Assembly (NCBI RefSeq): GCF_002088275.1
Contig: NZ_AQQS01000035.1
Span: 1-59,612, forward strand
Length of the DNA: 59,612 nt
Source: Aurantimonas sp. 22II-16-19i
GTDB lineage: Bacteria > Pseudomonadota > Alphaproteobacteria > Rhizobiales > Rhizobiaceae
Reading direction: 5' to 3'
The notes beneath the pieces are model-generated. The model was not told the DNA's origin and searched no databases. It saw nothing but the letters and a program-made list of their open reading frames with translations. How positions within the stretch are numbered: position 1 is the first letter of the stretch; each line of letters opens with the position of its first letter. Below are positions 17,199-25,820 of this stretch, piece after piece. The position numbers and the translations under genes were made by a program.

Positions 17199-18104
17199 AT
17201 GCCGGCATCATCGGACAGCCACGACCGCCTGACCATTCTGAAGAGATTCGGAACCGACCCCGGATCGCTCCGCGCGAACACCTACATCCCCGAGAGCTTC
17301 CGGAAGAGCGGTCCGCTCGTCGTCGTGATGCATGGCAGTAGCCAGTCGGCAGAGAGTTACAATCTCGGATCTGGCTGGTCAACGCTTGCCGACGAATGCG
17401 GGGTGGCGCTTCTGTTTCCCGGTCAGAAACGAGCCAACAACGTCGTTGGCGGCTTCAACTGGTTCAAGCCGGGCGACAGCCGCCGCGGTGCCGGAGAGCC
17501 GCTTTCCATCCGCCAGATGATCGGGCAGGTCATTGATGATCACGCCGTCGACCCGTCGCGCGTCTTCATCACCGGGCTGTCCTCGGGCGGCGCCATGACA
17601 TCGGTGATGCTGGCGACGTATCCGGAGGTGTTTGCAGGGGGTGCGATCATCGCCGGTCTGCCCTACGGCACCGCAGGCACATTGATGCAGGCGATCTTTC
17701 GCATGAAGGGATATGGCGTGGTCTCGGACCACAAGCTCAATGCGCTCGTGCGGGGGGCTTCGAAATTCACTGGCCGCTGGCCAACGATCTCGGTCTGGCA
17801 CGGCGGCCGCGACACAACCGTCGCCAGTTCCAACGCCGATTCCATCGTTCGGCAGTGGCAGAAGTTACACGGGGTCGAAGGACCGCCGACGCGGGTGGAG
17901 CAGGTCGACGGCTTTCCCCGGCGGATCTGGTGCGAAGGAGGCGGGCGGGCTGTGATCGAAGAATACATCATCGAGGGAATGGGCCACGGCACACCGATCA
18001 AGGGAGGGGGCGACCGAGGCCTTGGCGAAGAAGGCAAGTACATGCTGGAAGTCGGCATTTCCTCGACCCGTCACATCGCGCGCTTCTGGGGCCTGGCCGA
18101 GTAG
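17199..18104 (+). CDS. PHB-depolymerase-like esterase (LpqC family)
   Basis: A 301-residue alpha/beta hydrolase of the poly(3-hydroxybutyrate) depolymerase/LpqC type. 'GPLVVVMHGSSQSAESY' is the oxyanion region, the lipase box GLSSG has Ser128 as nucleophile, an Asp lies in 'WHGGRDTTV' and the His in 'EGMGHGTPIKG'. There is no signal peptide, unlike secreted depolymerases, so it may act on intracellular polymer or on another ester. AGGAG precedes ATG 17199. It converges on the histidine kinase gene. Confidence 0.9.
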   Translation: MPASSDSHDRLTILKRFGTDPGSLRANTYIPESFRKSGPLVVVMHGSSQSAESYNLGSGWSTLADECGVALLFPGQKRANNVVGGFNWFKPGDSRRGAGEPLSIRQMIGQVIDDHAVDPSRVFITGLSSGGAMTSVMLATYPEVFAGGAIIAGLPYGTAGTLMQAIFRMKGYGVVSDHKLNALVRGASKFTGRWPTISVWHGGRDTTVASSNADSIVRQWQKLHGVEGPPTRVEQVDGFPRRIWCEGGGRAVIEEYIIEGMGHGTPIKGGGDRGLGEEGKYMLEVGISSTRHIARFWGLAE

Positions 18105-18273
18105 CAGGGCCGGCGTCACGCTTCGTGCCACCGGAACGCCGAACGGCGGCCGAGCAAGCTCTGGCACGAGCGACACCGCGGGACGCGCCAGGGATGGATC
18201 CGGGTGCTCAGGACGTGCCCGGCAACAACCACTCCCTCCTGACCTTCCTTTGCTGCATGACGACGTTGCGCGA

Positions 18274-19440
18274 TCAGAACTTGGGCATGACCGCGGTAAA
18301 GGTTGTCCCCCTGTCGCGACTGGAATCAACGGCGAGGGTCCCACCATGCGCCGTCACGATCTTGTGCGCGATGAAGAGACCCAGGCCGAGATTTGTCGAA
18401 CCGGCTCCCTGAGAGCTGCTGTCGAAGCCCCGCGTCAAGGACTTGAAGATCGTTTTCTGTGTATCGAGAGGAATGGGATCGCCGCTGTTGTGAACGGATA
18501 TCAGAACACGATCTTCCTGACCGGATACCGTCACTGTTACTGCGCTGCCATCGGGGCTGTACTGGAGGGCGTTCCCGATAAGGTTAGAAAACACTTGCCC
18601 CATTCTCGCCTTGTCCCACTCGCCCTGCATCTCGCCCCGCGTATCGATTTCTATCTGTCTGCCGTTGGAAAACGTCCGCATCTCTTCGACGAGCTGAGCA
18701 CCAAGCTCGTCCATTTGCATCGGGGTCCTGACGAGCGGGATCTCCGCGCCGAACGTCGAGCGCGTGAGCTCGAGGAGATCGTCAAGGATGGAGGTCGCAC
18801 GTTCCATCGTTCTCGCGATTTGGCTGGCAAGCATGCTCTGCCTGCTGTCCGCCGTATCGCGCTTCGACATCGTTCGTGCCGTCATCAAGACCGCGCTGAT
18901 CGGATTTCGCAGGTCATGTCCAAGCACACCGAGAAACATGTCTCGGGACTGGTTGATCACCTTGGTGTACTCGGCAACCGACTCCGTCATGGCTTGATCG
19001 ATCGCTTCGTTGAAGCGCGTCAGGTCCTCAAGATCCGTTGCAGGGAGGACTTGTCCCGTGGCCGTCCACTGCTTCACGACGCTTGCCCGTAAGGCACGGT
19101 ATTCCGAGACCATCTGATCGATGTTGAAGCCGTCGGACAACCGGAGCGTTGCATGGACTTCCGCCGCACTGCGGGTAAACTCCCCGTCTGCGATACCGAG
19201 GCCGCGAGACTTCTGGACCTGCTCCTTCTTCGTCTGCGTCGTTTCAAGATCGTCGGCGATAAATGCCAGGATCTCCACGATATGGTCCTTCAGGGCCAGG
19301 TCCGTCATGTTTTCGCTGGCTGGTTCACGCGTTTGCGCAAACCTTATCCACTCTGCGACGATGGAATCGACGTTGGCGCGGATGAAATCTGCGAGCCGAA
19401 GAGGCTCCTGGAAGCGCTTTGGAGATTGTGCATCACCCAC
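18274..19440 (-). CDS. Soluble sensor histidine kinase with RsbRD-type N-terminus
   Basis: A 388-residue cytoplasmic kinase. Residues about 15-160 look like the RsbRD N-terminal sensor domain ('LADFIRANVDSIVAEW'). HisKA has His175 in 'GVLGHDLRNPISAV', and HATPase has 'VFSNLIGNALQYSPDG' and 'NLGLGLFIAHKIV'. It starts at GTG 19440, since a stop (TGA) lies three codons upstream in frame. No response regulator is adjacent, so it is an orphan kinase; the nearest receivers are at 20.0-21.2 kb beyond the IS remnant. The remnant ends within about 90 bp of its start and may have altered its promoter. Confidence 0.93.
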   Translation of the reverse strand: MGDAQSPKRFQEPLRLADFIRANVDSIVAEWIRFAQTREPASENMTDLALKDHIVEILAFIADDLETTQTKKEQVQKSRGLGIADGEFTRSAAEVHATLRLSDGFNIDQMVSEYRALRASVVKQWTATGQVLPATDLEDLTRFNEAIDQAMTESVAEYTKVINQSRDMFLGVLGHDLRNPISAVLMTARTMSKRDTADSRQSMLASQIARTMERATSILDDLLELTRSTFGAEIPLVRTPMQMDELGAQLVEEMRTFSNGRQIEIDTRGEMQGEWDKARMGQVFSNLIGNALQYSPDGSAVTVTVSGQEDRVLISVHNSGDPIPLDTQKTIFKSLTRGFDSSSQGAGSTNLGLGLFIAHKIVTAHGGTLAVDSSRDRGTTFTAVMPKF

Positions 19441-19499
19441 GGTAGCTCACTTTTTATCAGGCGAGCCTGGAAGGCCGGCAGGCGTTTGACGTCTTTCAT
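19344..19499 (-). CDS. Possible 51-codon leader ORF overlapping the kinase start
   Basis: ATG 19499 has a strong GGAGG ribosome site 7 bases upstream and opens a frame that begins 'MKDVKRLPAFQARLIKSELP'. It overlaps the start of the RsbRD-type kinase in another frame. The kinase itself has only a GTG with a weak site, so this could be a coupling leader. I recognise no product. Confidence 0.25.
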   Translation of the reverse strand: MKDVKRLPAFQARLIKSELPWVMHNLQSASRSLFGSQISSAPTSIPSSQSG

Positions 19500-19528
19500 A
19501 TAGAACCTCCGCCAGACCTTTGCAAAAT

Positions 19529-19800
19529 TCACCCGCGATTGCGGAAACCGGAGCCACGCAAGGCCTCCTCGACAGCCTCCATGCAAAGCTCGGCGACCTC
19601 GATGCAAAGATCGGCCTGAATCGTGCTGAACAGCCGCCAGCTCAGCACCCGGCGGCTGAAGCAGTCGATCACGGCGGCGAGATAGACGCTTGGGAGACGG
19701 TCCGGGTCACCGGCAGCTTGCGTAGAAGCTCGGGATGGATCTTGTGGCCCGGTGCCGGCCTGCAAGGAGCGTTGACGACGAGACTAGCCGCATCGCCTTC
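19529..19800 (-). pseudogene. IS3-family transposase (OrfB) remnant
   Basis: Two minus-strand frames together give a piece of an IS3-type DDE transposase: 'GHKIHPELLRKLPVTR' in one frame and, after a shift, 'YLAAVIDCFSRRVLSWRL' followed by 'EAVEEALRG' in the other. The latter carries the first catalytic Asp region (VIDxFSRRV). The N-terminal part, the rest of the catalytic domain and the terminal inverted repeats are missing. The element is dead. Confidence 0.75.
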
Positions 19801-20025
19801 GGATGCCCTGCCGCAGACAGCTTTTCTTGTCCGCGGCGATCGCCGGGCGTTCGCCGCGTCCCGTCGCGCTGCCTTCGATCGGGGAGGCACAGCGTTCAAA
19901 CAACGATCCTAATCGACAAGACCTGTGACCTCGAACCGGGACAAACCGATACCTGAACGATTGGAGCGTGCCGTGGAGCCGAAGGAGAGTGGAATGCCGT
20001 TGCGGAGCCCTGCCGCAAGCCTTCG
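19801..20025. other. Gene-free stretch beyond the IS remnant
   Basis: Together with the transposase remnant this fills 19441-20025. I see no coding frame or recognisable element in this part; it may be debris from the insertion. Confidence 0.3.
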
Positions 20026-20400
20026 TCACCGAGAGCGCGCCTGCATGGCCGTCTCCACGCTGTCGATCAGGTCCGACGGATCGCAGGGCTTTTCGAGGAA
20101 CGACACGGCGCCCGCCGTCATCACGGCCTCGCGAAGCGATGTGTCGGGAAACGCCGTGAGGAAGATGATCGGCAGATCCGGCGCCTTCGTTCGCAAGGCA
20201 CTCTGGAGCGCCACACCGTCGATGATCGGCATCTGGACATCGGAGATGACGCAGGCGAAGGATCCGACATTGGCCTCGAGAAAGTCCACGGCGGACGCAA
20301 AGACCTCCACCCGGTATCCGACCGAGCGGATCAGCGTGCCAATGCCGTTGCGGACGAGCAGGTCATCGTCGACGACTGCGACTGTCTGTGCTTGCGGCAT
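20026..20400 (-). CDS. Single-domain response regulator
   Basis: A 124-residue free receiver. Acidic residues Asp11-13, phospho-acceptor Asp54 ('VISDVQMP') and Lys104 ('FLEKPCD') are all in place, so it should be phosphorylated. It is most like the receiver of FixJ/NodW-type regulators but lacks an output domain. It is divergent from a full FixJ-type gene, with 153 bp between starts. It may act as a phosphate sink, a shuttle, or a partner for a hybrid kinase. Confidence 0.92.
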   Translation of the reverse strand: MPQAQTVAVVDDDLLVRNGIGTLIRSVGYRVEVFASAVDFLEANVGSFACVISDVQMPIIDGVALQSALRTKAPDLPIIFLTAFPDTSLREAVMTAGAVSFLEKPCDPSDLIDSVETAMQARSR

Positions 20401-20553
20401 CGACTGAACTCTGTTCGCGCCCGGCGGTGCCGTCTGGTGTCGGCATGCGCTTCCATCATAGGGTAGGTCCGTGAAAGTGCCACGGATTGTACAGGACCTG
20501 CGGCATCGGGCCAGCCGGCCTGCCGCACCCGCCATCATTCGAGGAACCGGCCC

Positions 20554-21213
20554 ATGAACGTCCGGCGTGAGTCTCTTGCGAGTGCGGCGGCCTGCGAGCA
20601 GCCGACCGTCATCATCGTCGATGACGACCCTCTGGTGCGCGGCGCCATGAGCAGCCTCTTCCGGTCCATCGGCCTGCGCACGATCGCCTTCGAGACTGCG
20701 ACGGATCTCCTCGAGGCGCCGGTGCCGACATCGGTCTCCTGCCTGGTTCTCGACGTCCGGCTGCCACAGATCAGCGGTCTCGACCTGCAGGTCCGGCTCC
20801 GGGCCAGGGGCGACCGCACCCCGATCGTTTTCATCACCGGCCACGGCGACATCCCGATGACCGTTCGGGCCATGCGCGCCGGCGCGGTCGACTTCCTCGC
20901 CAAGCCGTTTCGCGATCAGGACATGCTCGATGCCGTCACGCGCGCGCTGGAGAACGACCGCCAGCAACGGGCGGACCGGGCCGTGGTCCAACGGCTCGTC
21001 GATCGCCATGCGACGCTGACGCCGCGCGAATTGCAGGTGATGAAGCTCGTCTGCGGCGGCCTGATGAACAAGCAGGCCGCCGCAGAACTGGGCTTGAGCG
21101 AGATCACCGTGAAGCTGCACCGGGCCAGCCTGATGAAGAAGATGGGCGCCCGCACGGTCGCCGATCTCGTCCGCATGCACGAGGCGCTCGAACGCGAATC
21201 CGCATCCCACTGA
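20554..21213 (+). CDS. FixJ/NarL-type response regulator
   Basis: A 219-residue regulator: receiver (about 15-135, Asp67 in 'LVLDVRLP', Lys in 'DFLAKPFRDQD') and LuxR-type HTH (about 150-210, 'LTPRELQVMKLVCGGLMNKQ', then 'EITVKLHRASLMKKM'). GAGGAA precedes ATG 20554. No kinase is next to it. The free receiver gene divergent from it suggests a shared signal, and the RsbRD-type kinase at 18.3-19.4 kb is the nearest candidate partner. Confidence 0.94.
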   Translation: MNVRRESLASAAACEQPTVIIVDDDPLVRGAMSSLFRSIGLRTIAFETATDLLEAPVPTSVSCLVLDVRLPQISGLDLQVRLRARGDRTPIVFITGHGDIPMTVRAMRAGAVDFLAKPFRDQDMLDAVTRALENDRQQRADRAVVQRLVDRHATLTPRELQVMKLVCGGLMNKQAAAELGLSEITVKLHRASLMKKMGARTVADLVRMHEALERESASH

Positions 21214-21251
21214 CGCGCCGGCGGGGCGGCGAATTACGGTCGCCGCCGCCT

Positions 21252-21323
21252 TCAGGCGACGGTGAGAGCCCCTGCCCTGAGGAAACTGCGCCGGCTCAGC
21301 GTCTCGAACGTCGAGGAGCTCAT
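21252..21323 (-). pseudogene. Orphan Tat signal-peptide fragment
   Basis: A 23-codon frame with GGAGA six bases upstream of ATG 21323 contains the twin-arginine motif and the start of a hydrophobic stretch ('SRRSFLRAGALTVA') and then stops at TGA. It reads like the first codons of an exported enzyme whose body is missing; the next gene-sized frame downstream belongs to the FixJ gene on the other strand. Confidence 0.4.
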
Positions 21324-21651
21324 CGGTCCGTCTCCATTCTGGGGCTCGTCTCCGTTTCGGCGATCTGGGTCTCGGCCGCGCGGGAAATGGCGCGCAGGAT
21401 CCGCATATGCGTGCCGCCGCGGCAGAGGTCGCGAACGCCTTCTGCAGGACCGAGGGGCGCTCCACCGTGCCTGTTCGGGGTGCGCAGCGCTTGGACAGTT
21501 GCGACGTGGTCGACCGGCGGCACCTGCGGCGGCTTCAGTCCGGGGAAGTTCGCGCCGCGGCCCTGTCCGGAAGCCTTCGGGCAAGGCAGCGCGGCTCCGG
21601 AGCGGGATGAGATCAGCTTCGATCGGCATCCCGCTCCATCCTCATCATGCG
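21324..21651. other. Gene-free stretch between FixJ and AraC genes
   Basis: About 330 bp between the orphan Tat leader and the palindromic repeat. No frame looks coding on either strand, although the region may once have held the upstream part of a lost operon. Confidence 0.35.
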
Positions 21652-21700
21652 GCATGACCTTTTCCGAAAACCGGTTCCCACGTTTCGGGATCATGCTCTA
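21652..21700. repeat. Hyphomicrobiales-type intergenic palindromic repeat
   Basis: The element is bounded by GCATGA (21652-21657) and TCATGC (21691-21696) and contains 'CCGAAAACCGGTTCCCAC' then 'GTTTCGGGATCATGC'. I know near-identical sequences ('CTAGAGCATGATCCCGAAAA' on the other strand) as a frequent intergenic repeat in rhizobia and relatives. It lies directly at the 3' end of the AraC gene. It supports the taxonomic guess. Confidence 0.65.
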
Positions 21701-22528
21701 GCGTTGCGTGTTCGCCATTCGCCAGCGATGGGGCGTGTCGCCGACGATGTCGCGAAAGACGGTGGTGAAATGCGCCTGGGTCTGGAACCCGACGGCAAGG
21801 GCGACATCCGCCAGCGAACGATCCGGCGCCTTCAAAAGCTTGCGGGCACGCGAGATGCGCCGGCGCAGCACATATTCGTGGGGCCGGAGCCTGGTGCTGG
21901 CCCGGAACTGCGCCGCGAAATGCATGCGGCTGAGGCCGGCGACGCGCGCCAGATCCGCAAGGGTGATCTTTTCCGCCAGATGCGCCTCGACGAAATCTCG
22001 CACCCGGCGCAGCCGCCATTTCGGCAGGGTGCCGACCGAGGCGTCCGGATCGCCGGCAGGCTCCTCGCCCGGCAGGATCGCGGCCATGCGCGCCGCGATC
22101 GACAACCGGATCGCGTCACCGACGACGGCACCGTGCGGCGAAGGATTGTCGTCGATCCAGTCAAGCGCCTGCGCCAGGCGCCCGATGACGGCGTCGCAGG
22201 TCGCCGCCCGGTGCGAAGCGCTTGCCGCCTCCTGCGCCGGTTCCTCCGCACCGGCAGCCCGGGTGGTCCGCCCGAGGGAACCGACCGTCTCCGACAGGTG
22301 ATCGAGGCTGCGGGTCTGCATGCGCACGGGCGTCGCGAGGTCGCCCTGCGCCGAGGGAATAATCGTGACGAGCAGATCGAGATCGACGAGCGGGAGCGTG
22401 CGTGCCGCCCGTCCCGACCCTTCCCGTGCGAAGGGCTCGACCTCCTCGTCCGCGCCGGCTCCTTCGTCGCGGGGAACGAAGGCCGCCGACCACCCCGGGG
22501 GCTCGTTCAGGACGTCCGACATCGTCAT
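21698..22528 (-). CDS. AraC family transcriptional regulator
   Basis: A 276-residue regulator with a C-terminal double HTH (about 168-272): 'FVEAHLAEKITLADLARVAG', then 'HEYVLRRRISRARKLLKAPD' and the closing 'GFQTQAHFTTVFRDIVG'. The first 160 residues match no effector domain I know and are rich in Ala and Glu. It is divergent from Dps across 299 bp that contain nested palindromes, so it may control Dps or be controlled with it. Confidence 0.92.
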   Translation of the reverse strand: MTMSDVLNEPPGWSAAFVPRDEGAGADEEVEPFAREGSGRAARTLPLVDLDLLVTIIPSAQGDLATPVRMQTRSLDHLSETVGSLGRTTRAAGAEEPAQEAASASHRAATCDAVIGRLAQALDWIDDNPSPHGAVVGDAIRLSIAARMAAILPGEEPAGDPDASVGTLPKWRLRRVRDFVEAHLAEKITLADLARVAGLSRMHFAAQFRASTRLRPHEYVLRRRISRARKLLKAPDRSLADVALAVGFQTQAHFTTVFRDIVGDTPHRWRMANTQR

Positions 22529-22638
22529 TGCAACTGCGCCTTCCCTGAAAATTCTGGCGCAGTCATTCCAGCGTGTTTGGTCGCACCATGTTAGTCATAC
22601 ATGAGTTTGGCTCGCCTATGCTTTCTCCCAACCGCAGC

Positions 22639-22677
22639 TCAAATGGACAAATTTGTCGGATCCGCCCGTTCATTTGA
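22639..22677. promoter_or_regulatory. Nested palindromes between AraC gene and dps
   Basis: A perfect 12-bp palindrome GACAAATTTGTC (22646-22657) lies inside a second perfect pair, TCAAATG (22639-22645) and CATTTGA (22671-22677). The region is AT-rich compared with its surroundings. It is about 150-190 bp upstream of dps and about 110-150 bp upstream of the AraC gene. It is a likely binding site for a dimeric repressor or activator. Confidence 0.55.
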
Positions 22678-22827
22678 CGATGTCAGGCAGAATCGGGCCA
22701 ATTTGAAACGATCGAGGCGTTTTCGAAAGACCCGCACGGTCCGGATGCCATCCTTCGACCATCGCCAATCGGGCCTCGGCGAGCCGCTGCGAAGGCAGAC
22801 GGCCGCCGCCGCCTCTCCAGGAGATGG

Positions 22828-23355
22828 ATGATCCGCATGAACACGCTCGAACTGCGCCGTAAGGCCGACCTGGCAACGCCCACGGTTTTTTCCACCGACG
22901 CGATCGCCGAGATTTCCTCGGCGATGACGACGCTGCTCGCCGACGTCTTCGCCCTCTACTTCAAGACCAAGAACTTCCACTGGCATGTCTCGGGATCGCA
23001 TTTCCGCGACTATCACCTGATGCTCGACGAGCAGGGCGCGCAGATCTTCGCGATGACCGACGACATCGCCGAGCGCGTCCGCAAGGTCGGCGGCACGACG
23101 CTCCGCTCCCTCGGCCATGCCGGCCGGCTGCAGCGCGTCCTCGACAACGATGCCGACTACGTCTCGCCGCTCGACATGCTCGCCGAGCTCCGCGAGGACA
23201 ACAAGGAGCTCGCCGCCCGTATGCGGGCCGTCCATACGCTGTGTGACGAACACGGCGACGTCGCAGGCGCCAGCCTCCTGGAGAACTGGATCGACGAGAC
23301 CGAGCGCCGCGTGTGGTTCCTCTTCGAGACGTCGCGTCACAGCAACGAGCCCTGA
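22828..23355 (+). CDS. dps: Dps-family ferritin-like DNA-protection protein
   Basis: A 175-residue Dps protein, the usual length. The inter-subunit ferroxidase residues are visible in 'NFHWHVSGSHFRDYHLMLDE' (His, then Asp/Glu). Dps forms a 12-mer that oxidises Fe(II) with H2O2 and shields DNA. Starts at 22828 and 22837 are both possible; AGGAGA at 22819 fits either. It precedes a molybdopterin oxidoreductase and a bd oxidase on the same strand, which suggests a stress-linked group, though the 143-bp gap means it need not be one operon. Confidence 0.93.
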   Translation: MIRMNTLELRRKADLATPTVFSTDAIAEISSAMTTLLADVFALYFKTKNFHWHVSGSHFRDYHLMLDEQGAQIFAMTDDIAERVRKVGGTTLRSLGHAGRLQRVLDNDADYVSPLDMLAELREDNKELAARMRAVHTLCDEHGDVAGASLLENWIDETERRVWFLFETSRHSNEP

Positions 23356-23498
23356 TCGCCCGCCGCCGTCGCCGGGACGCCCGGTCGGCCGCAGGCGCCG
23401 GCCGGATGGCCCTCCGCCGCCTGCAACGTCCCCCCTCTTCCCTGGCCGCCGACATCATCGGCGCCGACGGCGAAGCTCTGCCGGAAAGTGAACATCCG

Positions 23499-25811
23499 AT
23501 GACGACTGGCAAATCCTTCCGTCTCTACACTCACCCCGCCGGCGGCTGGGACGCGCTGAAAGCGACAGCGGCGGCGCTGACGCTCCAGGGCGCGGCGATC
23601 AAGGGCGCCGGGACGCTCCTGAAGATGAACCAGCCGGAGGGCTTCGACTGTCCCGGCTGTGCATGGCCCGACCCCAAGCATACGTCCTCCTTCGAATTCT
23701 GCGAGAACGGCGCCAAGGCGCTCGCCTGGGAGGCGACGGCGGCCCGCTGCACGCCGCAGTTCTTCGCCGCCCACACGGTCGAGGACCTCACCTCCTGGAG
23801 CGACTACGAACTGGAAATGCAGGGCCGGCTGACCCACCCGATGGTCTATGATGCGGCGAGCGACCGCTACGTGCCGATCGGCTGGGACGACGCCTTCGCC
23901 ACCATCGCCCGCCACCTCGACGGGCTGTCGACGCCGGACGCCGCCGAATTCTACACCTCGGGGCGGACCTCCAACGAAGCCGCCTTCCTCTACCAGATCT
24001 TCGTCCGCGAATTCGGCACGAACAACTTTCCCGACTGCTCCAACATGTGCCACGAGCCGACGAGCGTCGGGCTTCCGGCCTCGATCGGCGTCGGCAAGGG
24101 AACCTGCCTTCTCGAAGACTTCGACGTGACGGACGCGATCTTCATCTTCGGCCAGAATCCCGGGACCAACAGCCCGCGGATGATGTCGACCCTTCGGTCC
24201 GCGTCGAGGCGCGGGGCCCGCATCATCTCGTTCAATCCGTTTCGCGAGCGGGCCCTCGAGCGTTTCCAGGCGCCGCAGGATCCGGTCGAGATGGGAACCC
24301 TCACCTCGACGCCGATCAGCGAACACATCTACCAGGTCCGCGTCGGTGGGGACTCGGCTGCCCTGAAGGGCATGATGAAGGCCATGGTCGAGGCCGACGA
24401 CGAGGCGGCCGCGCGTGCGGGGCCACTCGTCCTCGACTGGGATTTCATCCGCGGTCACACGGTCGGCATCGAAGCCCTGATCGAGGATCTCCGGCAGACC
24501 GACTGGGGCGTCATCGAGCGCCAGTCGGGTCTCACCCGCGCCGAACTGACCACCGTCGCGAAGATCTACGCGGAAGCGCCGAGCGCCATCCTCGTCTACG
24601 GCATGGGCCTCACCCAGCACGAGCGGGGCGCCGAGAACGTCCGGCAGATCGCCAATCTGGCGCTCCTGCGCGGCAATGTCGGGCGGCCCGGCGCCGGCAT
24701 CTGCCCGGTGCGCGGACATTCCAACGTTCAGGGCGACCGCACGGTCGGCATTACCGAGAAACCCTCCGCCGACCTTCTGGATCGGATCGAGGCGCGCTTC
24801 GGCTTCGAGCCGCCGCGCCGGCATGGCCACGACGTCGTCACGGCACTGCAGGCGATGATCGCCGGCACGTCGAAGGTCTTCATCGGCATGGGCGGGAACT
24901 TCGCTGCAGCGATTCCCGACTGGGATCTGACGCGCACCGCGATCCGCAATCTGGATCTGACCGTCCATGTCTCGACGAAGCTCAATCGCAGCCATCTCGT
25001 CCATGGCCGCGAGGCGCTGATCCTGCCCTGCCTTGCCCGCAGCGAGATCGACGTTCAGGCGAGCGGCCCGCAATCGATCACCGTCGAGGACTCCATGTCG
25101 ATGGTGCATGCTTCGGCCGGCAGCAATCCGCCCGCCTCGGAGCATCTCTTGTCCGAGCCGGCGATCGTCGCCGGCATCGCCAAGGCGACGCTCGGCGCTT
25201 CCTCGAAGGTCGACTGGGACGCGATGGTCGCGGACTACGACCAGATCCGCGAGGCGATCGAGGCCGTCTTCCCGATCTTCCAGGCGTACAACGAACGCAT
25301 CCGGCGCCCCGGCGGCTTCCATTTGGCGTCGAGCGCGCGCGAGCGGATCTGGAACACCGACACGGGCAAGGCGAACTTCCTCGTGTTCGAAGGTGTCGAA
25401 GAGGACGTTCACGAGACCGATGCTTCCGTGCTGCGGCTGACGACGATGCGCAGCCACGACCAGTACAACACGACGATCTACTCGTCCTCGGACCGCTATC
25501 GCGGCGTCTTCGGCCGGCGCGACGTCCTGTTCCTGAACGAGCGGGAGATCGAGCGTCGCGGCTATCGCAGCGGCGATGTCGTCGATGTCACGACCGCTTC
25601 GCTGGACGGTCGCGAGCGGGTCGTGCGGGGGCTGACCATCCGCGCCCATGCGCTGCCCGACGGTTGCTGTGGCGCCTACTATCCGGAGGTCAATCCGCTC
25701 GTCCCGCTCTATGCCCACGATGCGATCAGCCACACCCCCTCCTCGAAATCCGTTCCGGTCCGCCTGAGCCCCAGCACCGGGCCGGGTGATGCTGCCGGCA
25801 AGCCCCGTTGA
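23499..25811 (+). CDS. FdhF/YdeP-family molybdopterin oxidoreductase
   Basis: A 770-residue molybdenum enzyme of the FdhF/YdeP type. Cys51 and Cys54 ('FDCPGCAWPDP') with Cys68 suggest an iron-sulfur site. The molybdenum ligand is probably Cys184 in 'NMCHEPTSVGL', where formate dehydrogenases have Sec/Cys-His. Later MGD-binding segments include 'LLRGNVGRPGAGICPVRGH', and the C-terminal domain has 'LRLTTMRSHDQYNTTIYS'. E. coli YdeP is linked to acid resistance; the true substrate of the family is unclear. There is no Tat signal, so it is cytoplasmic. cydAB follows 9 bp later, which implies electron transfer to quinol. Confidence 0.94.
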   Translation: MTTGKSFRLYTHPAGGWDALKATAAALTLQGAAIKGAGTLLKMNQPEGFDCPGCAWPDPKHTSSFEFCENGAKALAWEATAARCTPQFFAAHTVEDLTSWSDYELEMQGRLTHPMVYDAASDRYVPIGWDDAFATIARHLDGLSTPDAAEFYTSGRTSNEAAFLYQIFVREFGTNNFPDCSNMCHEPTSVGLPASIGVGKGTCLLEDFDVTDAIFIFGQNPGTNSPRMMSTLRSASRRGARIISFNPFRERALERFQAPQDPVEMGTLTSTPISEHIYQVRVGGDSAALKGMMKAMVEADDEAAARAGPLVLDWDFIRGHTVGIEALIEDLRQTDWGVIERQSGLTRAELTTVAKIYAEAPSAILVYGMGLTQHERGAENVRQIANLALLRGNVGRPGAGICPVRGHSNVQGDRTVGITEKPSADLLDRIEARFGFEPPRRHGHDVVTALQAMIAGTSKVFIGMGGNFAAAIPDWDLTRTAIRNLDLTVHVSTKLNRSHLVHGREALILPCLARSEIDVQASGPQSITVEDSMSMVHASAGSNPPASEHLLSEPAIVAGIAKATLGASSKVDWDAMVADYDQIREAIEAVFPIFQAYNERIRRPGGFHLASSARERIWNTDTGKANFLVFEGVEEDVHETDASVLRLTTMRSHDQYNTTIYSSSDRYRGVFGRRDVLFLNEREIERRGYRSGDVVDVTTASLDGRERVVRGLTIRAHALPDGCCGAYYPEVNPLVPLYAHDAISHTPSSKSVPVRLSPSTGPGDAAGKPR

Positions 25812-25820
25812 GGCCCCGTC

